Assembly: GCA_017163975.1 (NCBI GenBank)
Contig: JAFFSR010000239.1
Location: 5,208,001-5,272,000, forward strand
Direction: 5' to 3'
DNA length: 64,000 nucleotides
Source of the DNA: Anastatus disparis
Taxonomy: Eukaryota > Arthropoda > Insecta > Hymenoptera > Eupelmidae
The position numbers were made by a program, and so were the translations under genes. Shown one piece after another: positions 1-11,294 of this stretch. The stretch's first letter is position 1, and the number at the start of each line of letters is the position of its first letter. The notes beneath the pieces were generated by a model. It worked only from the letters and a program-made list of their open reading frames with translations, was not told the DNA's origin and ran no database searches.

Positions 1-45
1 ATATCTAGTTGATGCAATTTTAAATTTTAAATAACTAGATCAAAA

Positions 46-3000
46 CTAGTGATAAATTGCGAGGTAACCTGTAAACTCGCACGTGGATTTAAATGTAAAC
101 AAATAATAAGATTCAGAAGAAGCAAGAATCATCTAAAATTAATTGGTATGTTAAGTGTAAAAAATTTAAAAAAAAAAAAAAAAAATTTAATTTAATTAAA
201 TTAAATTTAATTTAAATTAAATTTAATTAAATTTAATTTTTTTATTAAAAAACTTTATAATACCTTTCGCTATGATAATGAAAGGTTGATGATGATGATG
301 ATTTTCGATCTCTGGTGCAACGGTAACAGAAGAAATTTCATTGTGCTCTGTAATAAATTAATTTATCAATTAATGCATTGTTTCATATTGAAATAATTTT
401 TTTTCATGTGTAATATTTTGAAAAAACAAATTAGAATATTTTAAAAATTTCTTGGGTGCGATTAACTTTTTTCAAGACCACAATCAAATAATCTCATATT
501 TAGTTTAAAAAATTTTAATTTCTAATAGAGGTATCAGTGGCTCACTCCGTAGCGTGATGGACTCGTAATCTCGAGGTCCCGAGTTTGAATCACGCTCTCG
601 ACCGATTTATACAAGCACCACTGTAAGTTACATGTGCTTTGTTCACAAACACACTGATGACCTCTGTCGTTAATTAGAATCGCAATGATAGCATAAATAC
701 AGCGACGTTAAACAAAATAAAAACAAAAAATGTTTTTATTCAATTATTTATTTTCTCTATTCAAGTGTAAATTTTTAAATATTTTGTAAGAAATTTTTGA
801 AAAATAATATTTTTAATATTTTCTCAATCCTTAATTATGGGACTCATAAAAATTTTTATTTGAATTATTTAACAAAAAAAAAATAAATTCATTTTACGGC
901 CTTGTAAAAACTGTAAATATAAAATATTTGTAAATAACTTGTGTTTATACATTATTGTAAATCAAATATAAAATCCTGTTTACTTAACAAATAATGTATG
1001 TGAACCAACGATAAAAAATGCTTTCTTTCCTTCTTAACACAGAATACAGATTTCGTCAAGTTGTGAGAAAAACTTTGGTATCGCGCATTTAGCTTTAGCG
1101 ATACGGCATTGTAATTTTTCCCATAGTTTGGTATCATATCCATTTGAATTAAGTTTGAATTTGAATTCCATTAAAAATAAAAATTGCGTTTTCTAAAATT
1201 AAAAAAACGCTGCCAAGTGCTTTGGCGGAATGCTTTCTCATAGAGCTCTTTGAGTTTCATTATTTTTTTATATTTATTTAAATGTGATTTTAATATAAAA
1301 AAATTGTCCATCATTAATATTTATTCATTTTGTACTTTATAAATTTTGAATATATATATGCTAGTTGATTGCCTTTTCAACATTTTGTTTGGGTTAAATG
1401 TTAGCTTTGAAAGTGTTTAATTTTGTTGACTTTAGCTAGCCTTATACATAGGTTCGAATTTATTATTTTTGTTATCTTGTGGATATCTTTTTATCACGAC
1501 TAAGCTTGGTAAATCCAAGTAGTCAATTTTAGTAACGGTAATTAAATTCAGTAGTACTATTATAAATTTTCAAGAGTAACTCAGAAAACAAAAGAAGTGA
1601 TCAAAAAGCTACGCTAATAAAATTATTTATTTAAAACTTGGTTTATAAAGACAGTAGCAAATAACTTGTATACAAATTTTAGAGTAATTCTATCAAGTAC
1701 TTTACGTAAAATGGAAAAATACTGAAATATGAAAATTTTTTAAGAAAATTTTTAAAATTTTCTAAAAAGAAAACTACGTAAGAATGTATGCAGAGCAAAT
1801 TATTCCTATGGAAATCTCAAAGCAAACTATCAAAAAAAAAAATTAAAAATCGAAAATTTTTTTCAAATTTTAAAATGGCTCTAAATAAAAAAATACACTA
1901 TGAATACAAAATTTTCTATATTTCTACTCCAAAAAAACAAATCCATAGAGTAATTTTCGAGATCTAACTGGTTAAATAAATGACATTTTCTTTTCAAAAT
2001 TTTTTTTTAAAAATTTAAAAAAAAAAAAAAAAGGCTATGAAAATCAATTTTTGAAATTTCTTTTTTGCACTCCAAATAATTTCCCTTAATTTTTAGAACA
2101 AATCTATCGAGTACTTTACGAAGAATAAAAAAATAAGAAAAGAAGAATCAAAATTTTTTTATTTTATCCAAATTGTAAACTAAAAATTAGTTTTACAGAA
2201 AAATAAAATTTTTAAAATAAATTTTTTGAAAATTAATGTCAAAATAAAAGTGATGTGCAAAATTAGTTCTCATGCAAATGAAGTCGCCACGAAAAATGAT
2301 GTTTTCTAAAAATTTAAAATGATTAAAAACTGTTGATGAAAAATGTAAATCATGGTCGAAAAATTTTTTCAACTGGAAGAACCAAATACAATAGCTCCCA
2401 GCAAAATCACAAAACTAAACCAGCAAAATTAGAAGCAAATCATCGAGTATTTTCTAATAATGCATTTCAACAAATTAATGAAATAAAAAATTTTACAATA
2501 CAATGCTTTCTATGAAACAAAAGTACTCCAAATAATTGACTATATGATTTAAATTTATTACAACAATAATGTATTCATTACAAAACGAAAACAAAGCTAA
2601 GGAAAGTAATTCTTCTATTTAAAAAAAATATACAACTTTACTCAAACAATGATCATTTTTAATAACATTCATTTTAATTTAAAATACCATGGATGTACTT
2701 CCTCGTAAAATAACGGCCACGTGATGCTGTTCTACTTCATTATGATGTTGATGATGTTCATGGTGCGTTTCAACTGATAACAAAATTTTCTAATTGAATT
2801 TTGAAATTGTAGAAGAAGGGGGGGGGGGAGGGAAAAGGGGTGGGGTGTTACAACCACCATAAGACTTAGCTTTAAATGAAAGTGAGATAAAAATCGTTAA
2901 GGAAATTAAGTTAATAATAAATTAAAAAACAATTGCAAAATCTTAATTATCGGTAAGATATCATTTGTTTTTTAAACTTTCAGATTATCACTCAAAGAAT

Positions 3001-4402
3001 ATCACTTAACAAGAATAATATTATAACATTCAAGGAAAATAGAATTTATAATTTTTTTATAATTCTTTCTATTTTATATAATATTTTTGGATATCTAAAT
3101 TGTGTAAAACATAGAAAGTTGTTTGAATTTTTTTTTAATTTAATAAGATCAATAGCAATTTTTTAACAAAGTTATAGTTTAATGATTTTATCAATGTATA
3201 ACTAAATTCATCTAATATGCTTTATATTAAATATCGACCTTATTACATGAATAAAAGTAGGGCCTTTATTATCAAAAATAGATATTTTTATTAATTCTTA
3301 GATTTGGTCTTGCAAACATTATTTAACGAAACCATTGGCAATAAACTGATGAATTGGTTTGAGCATAAGATGAGATTTTTTACGCAATGCGTGAGAAAAA
3401 AGAAATAGAAGTGAGAAAAATAGATACGGCTACTTTGAACGTGAGATAATAATCTCGTTACGAGTTTCGCCGCGCCGCCTTTGCCTTTTAAAAATAGAAT
3501 GGCTAATTATTTTCCTTACTTACTGAGCAACCGGCAATCCTTAATTAACTTGTTGTGGAAATATATTTGTACAAAGGTATTTTGACAATAATGAAAAAAA
3601 TTTACATAAATTGCTAAACAAATATTTTAACAACGGAATAATACAAACTTTATTGTTATTGCGAAATTAATTTTTTTTTTTCAAATGAAGAAATGAAAAG
3701 AAAAAAATATTTTTTAAAGAATAAATAGATTTCAAAAGATAAGTCGTTGAAGATAAATAATTTTTAAGTTCCTTTTTGTTGATTGAGGGCTCAGAAAGTA
3801 AAACAGGACATAGTCAATGCTATTCATTCTGGGTCATCAAATTCATAATAAATAATGAATAATAATATGTTTTATTATTGTATTAAAATTATTATTTTTG
3901 AATCTGTGCTACGACTGAAAAACACAATTTTGTTTGTAAATATGGCTTTAAAAAATATTTAACAACAAATTTATTCTGTATTTAATATTCTTTATTTAAT
4001 AAATTTTTTTTTCTTTTAATCACTTCTTTTGCTTTTTCCACAATTGAAAATATAAAAAATTTTCATTAAAATTAAATAAATAAAAATAACAATACATTTT
4101 GAAAGTACAATTGAAATGGTTGTCATTTATTTTTTTTAACAGAACCAGAAGTAATGTATTTAAAATCTGTATTATTTTATAAATTGAAAAAATAAATTTT
4201 TAAGTAAAATGTATATAGAAACAAATAATATAATGATAAAGTATAACATTTTTATAAAACACATATAACTAGAAATTGACTTGTACAAAAAACATATCAC
4301 TCCGATTTTTCATTCACTTGTGGAAACACAATATCACATAAATGCACTTACAGCACAAGAAAAACAAAAAAAAAAAATATTGATACTCACTAAAAGTCTC
4401 AT
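46..4402 (-). CDS. Candidate small secreted His-rich protein (uncertain exon chain)
   Basis: Exon chain read on the minus strand. Exon 1 is 4402-4391 (ATG plus three codons, Met-Arg-Leu-Leu, followed by donor GTGAGT), the same four-codon first exon as the cuticle-type genes to the right. A His-rich exon follows at 2789-2699 (or from 2773), then a second His-rich exon at 347-264 with a clear acceptor and donor. A possible last exon is 68-46, ending in TAG. An optional 18-base hydrophobic exon lies at 2869-2852. Phases agree through the chain, and the residues Tyr-Gly-Gly followed by His-rich sequence resemble the N-terminus of the 27904-30814 protein in one alternative frame. The product would be only about 70-75 residues. 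Exon 2 choice is ambiguous, and the gene could be decayed or continue beyond the left edge. No function can be assigned. Confidence 0.4.
170..242. repeat. AT-only low-complexity tract
   Basis: A poly-A run followed by interleaved AAATTTAATT-type units, with no G or C over most of the stretch. It is simple sequence and partly self-complementary. Confidence 0.7.
528..730 (+). mobile_element. tRNA-derived SINE, copy 1
   Basis: The head has a tRNA-like A box (GTGGCTCACTCCG, here missing the GTAGAG spacing seen in other copies) and B box (GAGTTTGAATCACG). The middle contains CAAGCACCACTGTA and TGCTTTGTTCACAAACAC, and the tail ends in ATACAGCGACGTTAAA plus an A-rich run. The same arrangement recurs at 13705, 17146, 18584, 23747 (minus) and 47962. 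Substitutions in both boxes suggest an old copy. Confidence 0.85.
731..2690. other. AT-rich intronic or intergenic DNA with diverged direct repeats
   Basis: No supportable exon. CTATCAAGTACTTTACG at about 1690 recurs as CTATCGAGTACTTTACG at about 2104, with weaker relatives near 1940 and 2440. The rest is poly-A/poly-T rich. If the left-edge gene is real, this is its penultimate intron. Confidence 0.4.
2818..2845 (+). other. G-rich tract with G-quadruplex pattern
   Basis: Eleven Gs, then A, GGG, AAAA, GGGG, T, GGGG. Four G-runs with loops of 1, 4 and 1 bases fit the classical quadruplex pattern. It is by far the most GC-skewed spot in the window. On the minus strand it is a pyrimidine run just before an AG at 2791-2790, so it could serve as the polypyrimidine tract of the His-rich exon of the left-edge gene. 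Confidence 0.6.
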
Positions 4403-4470
4403 GGTGCTTGATTTAACAAAAATATCTATTAATTTAACGAAAATATCTTTTAAACTTTGTAATAGTTAGA

Positions 4471-4509
4471 ACTGAACCAAGAACTATGTAAAATCATCAT
4501 TTATATACC
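4471..4509 (-). promoter_or_regulatory. TATA box and initiator for the left-edge gene
   Basis: On the minus strand TATATAAAT lies at 4507-4499 and an arthropod-type initiator TTCAGT at 4476-4471, about 34 bases apart. The four-codon exon with a donor starts about 70 bases further on, at 4402. This is a well-formed core promoter and the strongest evidence that a gene starts here. Confidence 0.6.
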
Positions 4510-6008
4510 TTACGCACCGAGGAGGGCCCTACCATCACAATTTTTCTCCCACACAAAATTTTCATCATGACCTGGGAACAACAACAAAAAATAAAGTAGG
4601 ATGTAAGATACGCATAAAAGATCCTTTTAACAATCGTGTATTACATGATTTTCGCGCGCGCATATTTTATACACACCATATCCCCCTATACCAAGTGTAT
4701 ATAAAAACCATCGTGTCTCCCACTCTCTTTTTTTTTAACACCAGATGGGAAAAATTTTTACTATAGTCCGAAAAGTAAATTCTCTTCTCTTCTCGCTTGG
4801 TTTACTTATGCAATACGTTGGTTTATACGTTGAATTATTAGTAACAGAACAACGTGAGTAAAAAGTAGTCCAATTCATTGATACAATGATGTAAACTTAT
4901 CACGTCACAGATGTATCAACGTGTAGCGTCTTCGAATTATGCGAGTTTCTTCTTTTATTTTTTTATTTTTATGTAAGTCACACCTATGATGTTGATCTAT
5001 GGATTTTAAATAATGGGAAGTGAACGAATTTTTCTAAAATGAATGAGACTTCAATAAGAGAAATTCATTGTTAAAAGAGAAGGATTTGAAGTGAAGGATT
5101 GATGTTTTCCGGGTGTTGAGAATTTAATATTATAAGTTATGATGAATGAATCGTAAAATGAAAGTTATTATGTACTGTGTAATTATATATGAACTATTTC
5201 TTATTTGTTGATTAAGACATCAAATAAAAAATGAGTGTACTGCCTGTATATTCTTTGATTTTATAAATTTAATTAGAAGTATATATTAATTTTTAATAAC
5301 ATTTAAAATTTATTTAAATACAAATTTTTTTTCAATAAAGACATCTGAGCCTAAATATATATTTTTTAAAATAGCCAATAATCGTTAATAAAATAAATTA
5401 ATTGATTAAAATTTGGAATTTTGATTTATTTTATTGTATATCAATAACAAAAAATATAAAAATTCAGATTTTTTGAAATTTTCATGACTATTTTCATTCA
5501 AAAAATTGCTTTGATATTGAAGTAAGGAGATATATCCTCAATTCTAATAATTCCAAATACTTTTAAAAATAAAAAAATAAATTAAATTGAATTAAGTTAA
5601 TTTCAATCTCATGAATAAAAACAATAAAATCAGATATTGAAAAAATAAAAAAAGGCTATTTTCGTTAAAAAATCCCATATCTCGGTCAGTTTCAGATCTA
5701 GGAAAAAAATATTGTATGTATTGCTGTATTGTATTGTATTGCTCTGTCGTGCTATGGAAAAAAGTACATAAGTACATTTCAACAAAATTCGAGAAAAATA
5801 ACATAACACTATCTATTTTTTAACAAAGTTTAGATTTTTTATTACAGAATCCTAGAGGATATATTCTTGTTACTTTTTAAATTATTTGCAATTTCCAATT
5901 AATTAATTTTCTTATTAGGTTTTCAGAAACAAATAGTAAATGTCAGTATTCTCGAATTTGGTCAAAATATACTTACGTACTTTTTCCTTGGCACTGCAGT
6001 GCTGCTGT
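4510..6008. other. Intergenic, nothing recognised
   Basis: AT-rich sequence between the left-edge promoter and the decayed gene copy. A short ATTGTATTG-type repeat lies near 5712-5745. No exon, RNA gene or element could be supported. Confidence 0.5.
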
Positions 6009-6297
6009 ATGCTGTATTGAAATAGGTAACGGTAAAATTATAGTTACGTTAAAGAATGTTTACATTATACCACGAAGATGCTTGAATGATGATTCAATCA
6101 AATGCAGAACTGTGATTATTGATCCAAATACTTAGACTTTTATTGATGCAACTGCAGCTGAAGATGTTGATTGCGTTAAGCAAATAGTATCTTATAATAT
6201 CTTGTTTGATGTTCTTACGGCAGAAAAATCTTATTACTGTGTCAGTCGCAATAGCAAAAGTCATAAGATGTTTTGATGACGATAAATTGATAAATAA
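6009..6297 (+). pseudogene. Decayed partial copy of the secreted-protein gene at 8203
   Basis: The translated stretch aligns to residues about 99-190 of the 8203-9393 protein, with matches such as GNGKI, IIDPNT and VKQI and a later ATAAGATGTTTTGATGA match to the IRFSDDGK region. An in-frame TAG replaces the Cys141 codon, between Asn-Thr and Thr-Phe. Reading phase is lost after about 6225. No N-terminal half or signal peptide was found upstream, and the C-terminal half is missing. It lies in direct orientation about 2 kb upstream of the intact gene, consistent with tandem duplication followed by decay. Confidence 0.75.
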
Positions 6298-7649
6298 TTG
6301 TTACTAGATAGATAGATATTAGATAGATATTTATTTATTTTGTAATAAGAGTACAAAAAGGCGTGTAATACATGAAATAGTAAGTAATAATTCTATAAAA
6401 AGTATTGCACATAATAAGATAAGATATCACAGTCAATTATTAAATTAATATATAATACTGTATCAGTAAGTCACCATGTAAAAGTGATATCACAGACTAT
6501 TCTAAATACACGCAGAAAACATAAATTACAATAAAAAACAGTCTTAAATATCTATCAGTCATTGAATTAAAATACATAATTTAAAAGAGGAATCACTGTC
6601 ATGACATCAATAAAAATAAAATTGGACAATACTATAAAAATAAAATTGAACAATACAATAACAAAATAATAGTAAAAATTAAAAAATAAAATAATAATTA
6701 TATATTTAAAAACAATACCGAAGATGTCATGACTTCTAATAAAAACTGTAAATGTTACTGACCAAATTTATAACTTACCAAATATTACATTTGTGAAATT
6801 CAATGAATTTTTTAATTTTAATTAAATATATTCTAAATATTATTAATATTCATTTGAATATAATAAATATTTATTTGATATAGGTATATATTAAAAAAAT
6901 TATTTCGAGTAAGTAACCAGAATGGAAATATAATTTATTACATGCTGATCAACAAGATCTTACCTATTTGATTAATAAACATGTGTTCTATCGATGGTCA
7001 TAACTAAAAGATAAAAACTTGAAATTGTGAATCATATTAGTTCAACCTCGGAGAGAATGATGAAAAATATTATTTTTAAATTATAAAATTCATTAATCAA
7101 AATTCTAAATTTTTAATTTCATCTTTTTTTCCAATAGGTATATAAAAAAATTCAATAGAACAGACAACACTAAATATTATTTTTTATTAATCGTATTTAG
7201 TACAAACATTATATACATTCGCTTTCTTTGCTTGGTTAAAACCGAAATTGACCTTAACAAATGTAATATCTTACTTCGATGAGTTGGTTTTTTTAGCTGA
7301 AAAACCGGTTGTCTCTTCTCAAACGTAGTTTTTACGTGAGCTAATGAAGAAGAAAAGGAAACAAAGAGGAATAAAAGTCAATAAACTCCTGGCCGTATAG
7401 TAGCTGTAGAATTTAAATCTTGTCCCGTTATACTGGGTTTTTCAAGTTTTGATCGTAACGTCTTGACGTTATTCTTTCATTATTACTTCACTCGTCAACA
7501 TGCCTGTTTAGTAATCCTTTGTGATATAATATTGTGTATTATAAGTTTAGATATTTTAAGCTCAAAGAACAATACTTTAGTGATTTGTTTGATATAATTA
7601 AGTAAATTAGATTATATTTAAAGAGAATAATACTGTAAGAAGTTTTAAT
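6298..7649. other. Upstream region of the secreted-protein gene
   Basis: No coding sequence seen. It contains GATAGATA repeats at 6305-6335 and a short tandem duplication of a roughly 24-base AATAAAATTG(A/G)ACAATAC unit at about 6613-6662. A strong donor-like GTAAGT at 7650 could end a non-coding first exon of the downstream gene, but the transcription start could not be placed. Confidence 0.4.
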
Positions 7650-8202
7650 GTAAGTATACAAATATCATGGTGTATTTTACTAAAAAAATTAATAGCAGTG
7701 AGAAACATTTTGTCCATTAGTGTATTCTTCTAATTTTTTTTAAATGATATCTATTTTAATTATGTAAATAATACATTCTAAATCAATGTAATACTAATAT
7801 TAACAAATCAAAAGTTACTTTCTATTAAATGCTCGGACAATTTTTTTTTCTTTTATTTTTCAATATTTCTTTTCTATTACGGACTCATCAAACTTTTTAA
7901 AAACGACTCATTTCCCAGTAATTCTTTCTGGAAGAATGTGAAAAATTTATTGTTTTTTTACATATTTGTTATAAGAAATGATCTTCGTGAAAAATTAATA
8001 ATTTAAATATAGATTATTCCTATTGAATTAATTGGTGTTAGAAAACAAAATAAAAATTTATACAAAATCTAGAAAAATTTCTAATTATACTATTAACACT
8101 CGTTATTATATTAATTATTTTTTTGTAGATAATACTATATTAAAAGATTACATACCTAATAAGCAATCTCATTTTATTTTCAGGAACCACATTAGATTAA
8201 AA

Positions 8203-9393
8203 ATGCTAAAACCAAAGTGGATTGTTTCAATAATAATCTTTCTCTATTGCAATAATTTTATAGAGATCAAATGTGCAACTATTCCAGATATTTCAAAAAC
8301 GTCTAGTTTTAATGATACTTGGGATATAAGAAATTATGAAGATAAGTTATGTGTTTTTCCCTTCATGGATAAAAATGATAAATTGATCTACCTTAGCGCA
8401 TCTAATAATAATTCCGTTCCTTTACAATTGGATTTTCAAGATTCCCGCGAAACTTGTTTCATACCACTAAAATTATACTACGAAGGTGTTCTTAATTGCA
8501 ATGCTGAAATGTTAGGCAATGGTAAAATCGTAATTATATTAAAAAATATTTACATATCACCACAAGGTCACTTGAGCGATCATTCGATCGAATATAGAGC
8601 TGCAATTATCGATCCAAATACTTGTACTTTCGCTGATGCCACCGTTGCCAGAGATATGGAATACGTTAAACAAATATTGCCTTACAATAACAGCTTTGAT
8701 ATTCTTGTATCAGAGAAATTTGACTTACCGATTGGAGAAACAAACGTTATAAGATTTTCCGATGATGGTAAATTGGTCAAAGGATTTTCAGCAACGATTC
8801 CAGATTTAATTTTTGTCCTCGTTAAATTTGACGACAAAAACAATGATTCTAGAGGATATTACTACATTACCAATCAGTTTACCAGTAGAAATAACATATT
8901 AAAAAAATTAAATTCTAATTTCGAAGTAATTAAAAGTTATGAGATCCCTTATGAATTTTATCTTCCTGCAATAACGTTTTCACCAGAGTATGGAAGGATA
9001 TCTCTCTTCTTTTCAAATAACATTGAACACAATCGTAAGATTTTAATCCTAAATAATGAATTAAATAAAACTCTAGTGGATGTTCCTTCTGATACAAAGG
9101 AATTTTACGGTGGTTCAATAAAGAATTTAGCTAAAGGAGATTATTTGCTTACTATCCTAAAAAGGCAGACTGCAGAAGACGGAGATAAAAACAAAAACAA
9201 AGAGGCATCAGATATTTATGTTACATATGTAAGTGAAAAAGGTGAAATGACTAAATTAGAAAAAATCGGTAGCGTTTCAGATAAGGTACATGAGATTTAT
9301 GAATTTGAGACGAAAAATGACTTGAATTGTATATCAATCACTTTTCAAAAGTCAGTTATGACTAAATGTATCAATCCACCGAAATTTAGTTAA
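8203..9393 (+). CDS. Secreted protein of unrecognised family, 396 residues
   Basis: A single open frame. I place the start at ATG 8203 because the residues after it form a good signal peptide (basic MLKPK, then a hydrophobic run, cleavage likely near residue 24-25). A splice acceptor TTTTATTTTCAG at 8172-8183 sits just upstream, so the longer open frame to 8032 is probably intron. A donor GTAAGT at 7650 may pair with it. The mature protein has six cysteines (50, 85, 99, 141, 376, 389) and many beta-strand-like alternations, with no transmembrane segment and no catalytic motif I recognise. It is probably exported. Divergent secreted families of this kind occur among salivary and venom proteins of parasitoid wasps, but that assignment is only a guess. 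A degenerate copy lies at 6009-6297. Confidence 0.85.
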   Translation: MLKPKWIVSIIIFLYCNNFIEIKCATIPDISKTSSFNDTWDIRNYEDKLCVFPFMDKNDKLIYLSASNNNSVPLQLDFQDSRETCFIPLKLYYEGVLNCNAEMLGNGKIVIILKNIYISPQGHLSDHSIEYRAAIIDPNTCTFADATVARDMEYVKQILPYNNSFDILVSEKFDLPIGETNVIRFSDDGKLVKGFSATIPDLIFVLVKFDDKNNDSRGYYYITNQFTSRNNILKKLNSNFEVIKSYEIPYEFYLPAITFSPEYGRISLFFSNNIEHNRKILILNNELNKTLVDVPSDTKEFYGGSIKNLAKGDYLLTILKRQTAEDGDKNKNKEASDIYVTYVSEKGEMTKLEKIGSVSDKVHEIYEFETKNDLNCISITFQKSVMTKCINPPKFS

Positions 9394-9799
9394 ACAACTA
9401 ATTTTATATAAACGTTTATAAAAATTTTTTTTTCCAGTTCAGTAACACTCGAAATTTAACTGAAATAGGTTCTACTGAATGTCACTTCAGTGATATTATT
9501 GTTAGATTTACTGAATTACTTATAATTTACTAAGTCTAGTAAGCGCATGTTTTTCCCGAATGTGTATTTTTACGAAATGTGTATGTGTGAGAGATTAAGC
9601 ATTTAATAATAGTTTATTATTTAAAACTATGTATAGATATAAATATTTTTTTAAAATATATTTTGTAACGAATATTGTCGATTACCTTTGGACCATTTCA
9701 TTTGAAAAAAATTGTACATAGAAAATGTTAACATTTGTTATATGCAATAATTTTTACTCAGTATTTTGTATTTTTGCGTACGAAGTCAATGTAAATAGG

Positions 9800-9843
9800 A
9801 ATAAATTTTAATTTATATTTTATAATTGAATTTTTATAATAAA
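9800..9843 (+). terminator. Poly(A) signals after the secreted-protein gene
   Basis: AATAAA occurs at 9800-9805 and again at 9838-9843, about 410-450 bases after the stop. In DNA this AT-rich the motif is weak evidence. Confidence 0.3.
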
Positions 9844-10161
9844 TATGTTTTATATATGATGAATACAAATTCTAATATTCATTATTTTGAATAATCTTCT
9901 CAATATAATTAATAACATTTAATAATTTAAAATCGCAAGATGCGTGTTATTAGCATTTTGTAAAAAGCATTGAAATTATGAGAGAAAAATTTTTATTCAA
10001 TTTTACTAGTAGGATTATCTACGTAATTTAATATATTTTGCAATTTTATATTATTAATGTTTGATGATTTTAATATTTTTTTAGCAATGATTAAGCTTTT
10101 ATTTTTTAAGAAATTACTGTTATTATTATGATCGGAGCTTAATATCTAATATATATATATA

Positions 10162-10227
<66 letters not shown>

Positions 10228-11294
10228 AATAAATATATATATATATTATATATATATATTTATTAATATTCTCATTTCAAATTAACTGAAAATGTGGCTA
10301 AATGGTATTACGTGATATAAACTTGCACTTAGAACATATATTTTCGTAACATAAATAGTTGATTGCAATACTAATCGATTTATTATCATATTTAGCTTTA
10401 AATCATAAATATACCTTTGTAGATATAGGCATAAGAAAATAAATAAACAGATCTCTGTAAGAACATGAAAAAATACTATAAAATGATTAAAATAATGATA
10501 ATAATCCCTTGGTGATGTAAACACATTTCTATACAAAAGTGGGCCTATAGCATTCGAAATTTTTTGATTATATAGTTTTATGTTGACATTTATAATCTAA
10601 AAAAGTAAATTTACATATAATAATGCTACTCCTTTAATATTTTTTTTGAATAATTAGGATCAGATCCAAAATGAACTATGAGTCATAATATGCATGCATA
10701 GTGTCGTAAGCTTCTTTGACCCTAAGCGTGATACCCATTGACACGTAATGCATACTGTGAAAATATACGTAGTGAATTCATGTCACTCTTGCTTGAAAAT
10801 AATATACGATGCTCATGGCTAAGCAGTCTATCATACTACGTGAGTTCTTGCCTAAATTTGTGTACCATAATAATCACTTACACCGCAAGCAATGTAACTC
10901 TGCGTAAATAAAATATTTATAAAAAAAACTTAAAATTATGCTTTTATAGAAAAATATTATTGCCAACTCGTCAATAGTTTTCTACACTAGACTAATTCTA
11001 CTAAATGCTTTAATTCATTGTAAAGGAATCATTTTATAAAAATTAAAAGTTTTCATGTAAGTGTAATGAAAATAAAATAACCACTATTTCATTTGGAAAA
11101 AACATAGTATATTTATAGTATAAAAACATTGGTTTAGAATATAATTTTAACTATTAACAAAATCAAGTTTTATTTTAATTTCAAAATAAAAATCGATTAA
11201 TTCTACATAATAGTGAAAAATCAGATTTAATGAAAAACAGCACGTTGCAACATGTATATAATAGTCACATTTATCTTTCATGTTATTTAAGATC
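9844..11294. other. Intergenic spacer with AT microsatellite
   Basis: Spacer between the convergent plus-strand gene and the minus-strand His-rich gene. It contains the (AT)n tract described separately and no supportable coding sequence. Confidence 0.5.
10150..10260. repeat. (AT)n microsatellite
   Basis: Almost uninterrupted AT dinucleotides, with breaks at AGT (about 10161) and an AAATAAATAAA interruption near 10223. Confidence 0.95.

Noticed and set aside
8032..8202. N-terminal extension of the secreted protein
   Set aside because: It has no ATG at its start, and a splice acceptor at 8183 followed by a good signal peptide at ATG 8203 is the better start.
8930..9118. Minus-strand open frame inside the secreted-protein gene
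   Set aside because: Antisense shadow with no support.
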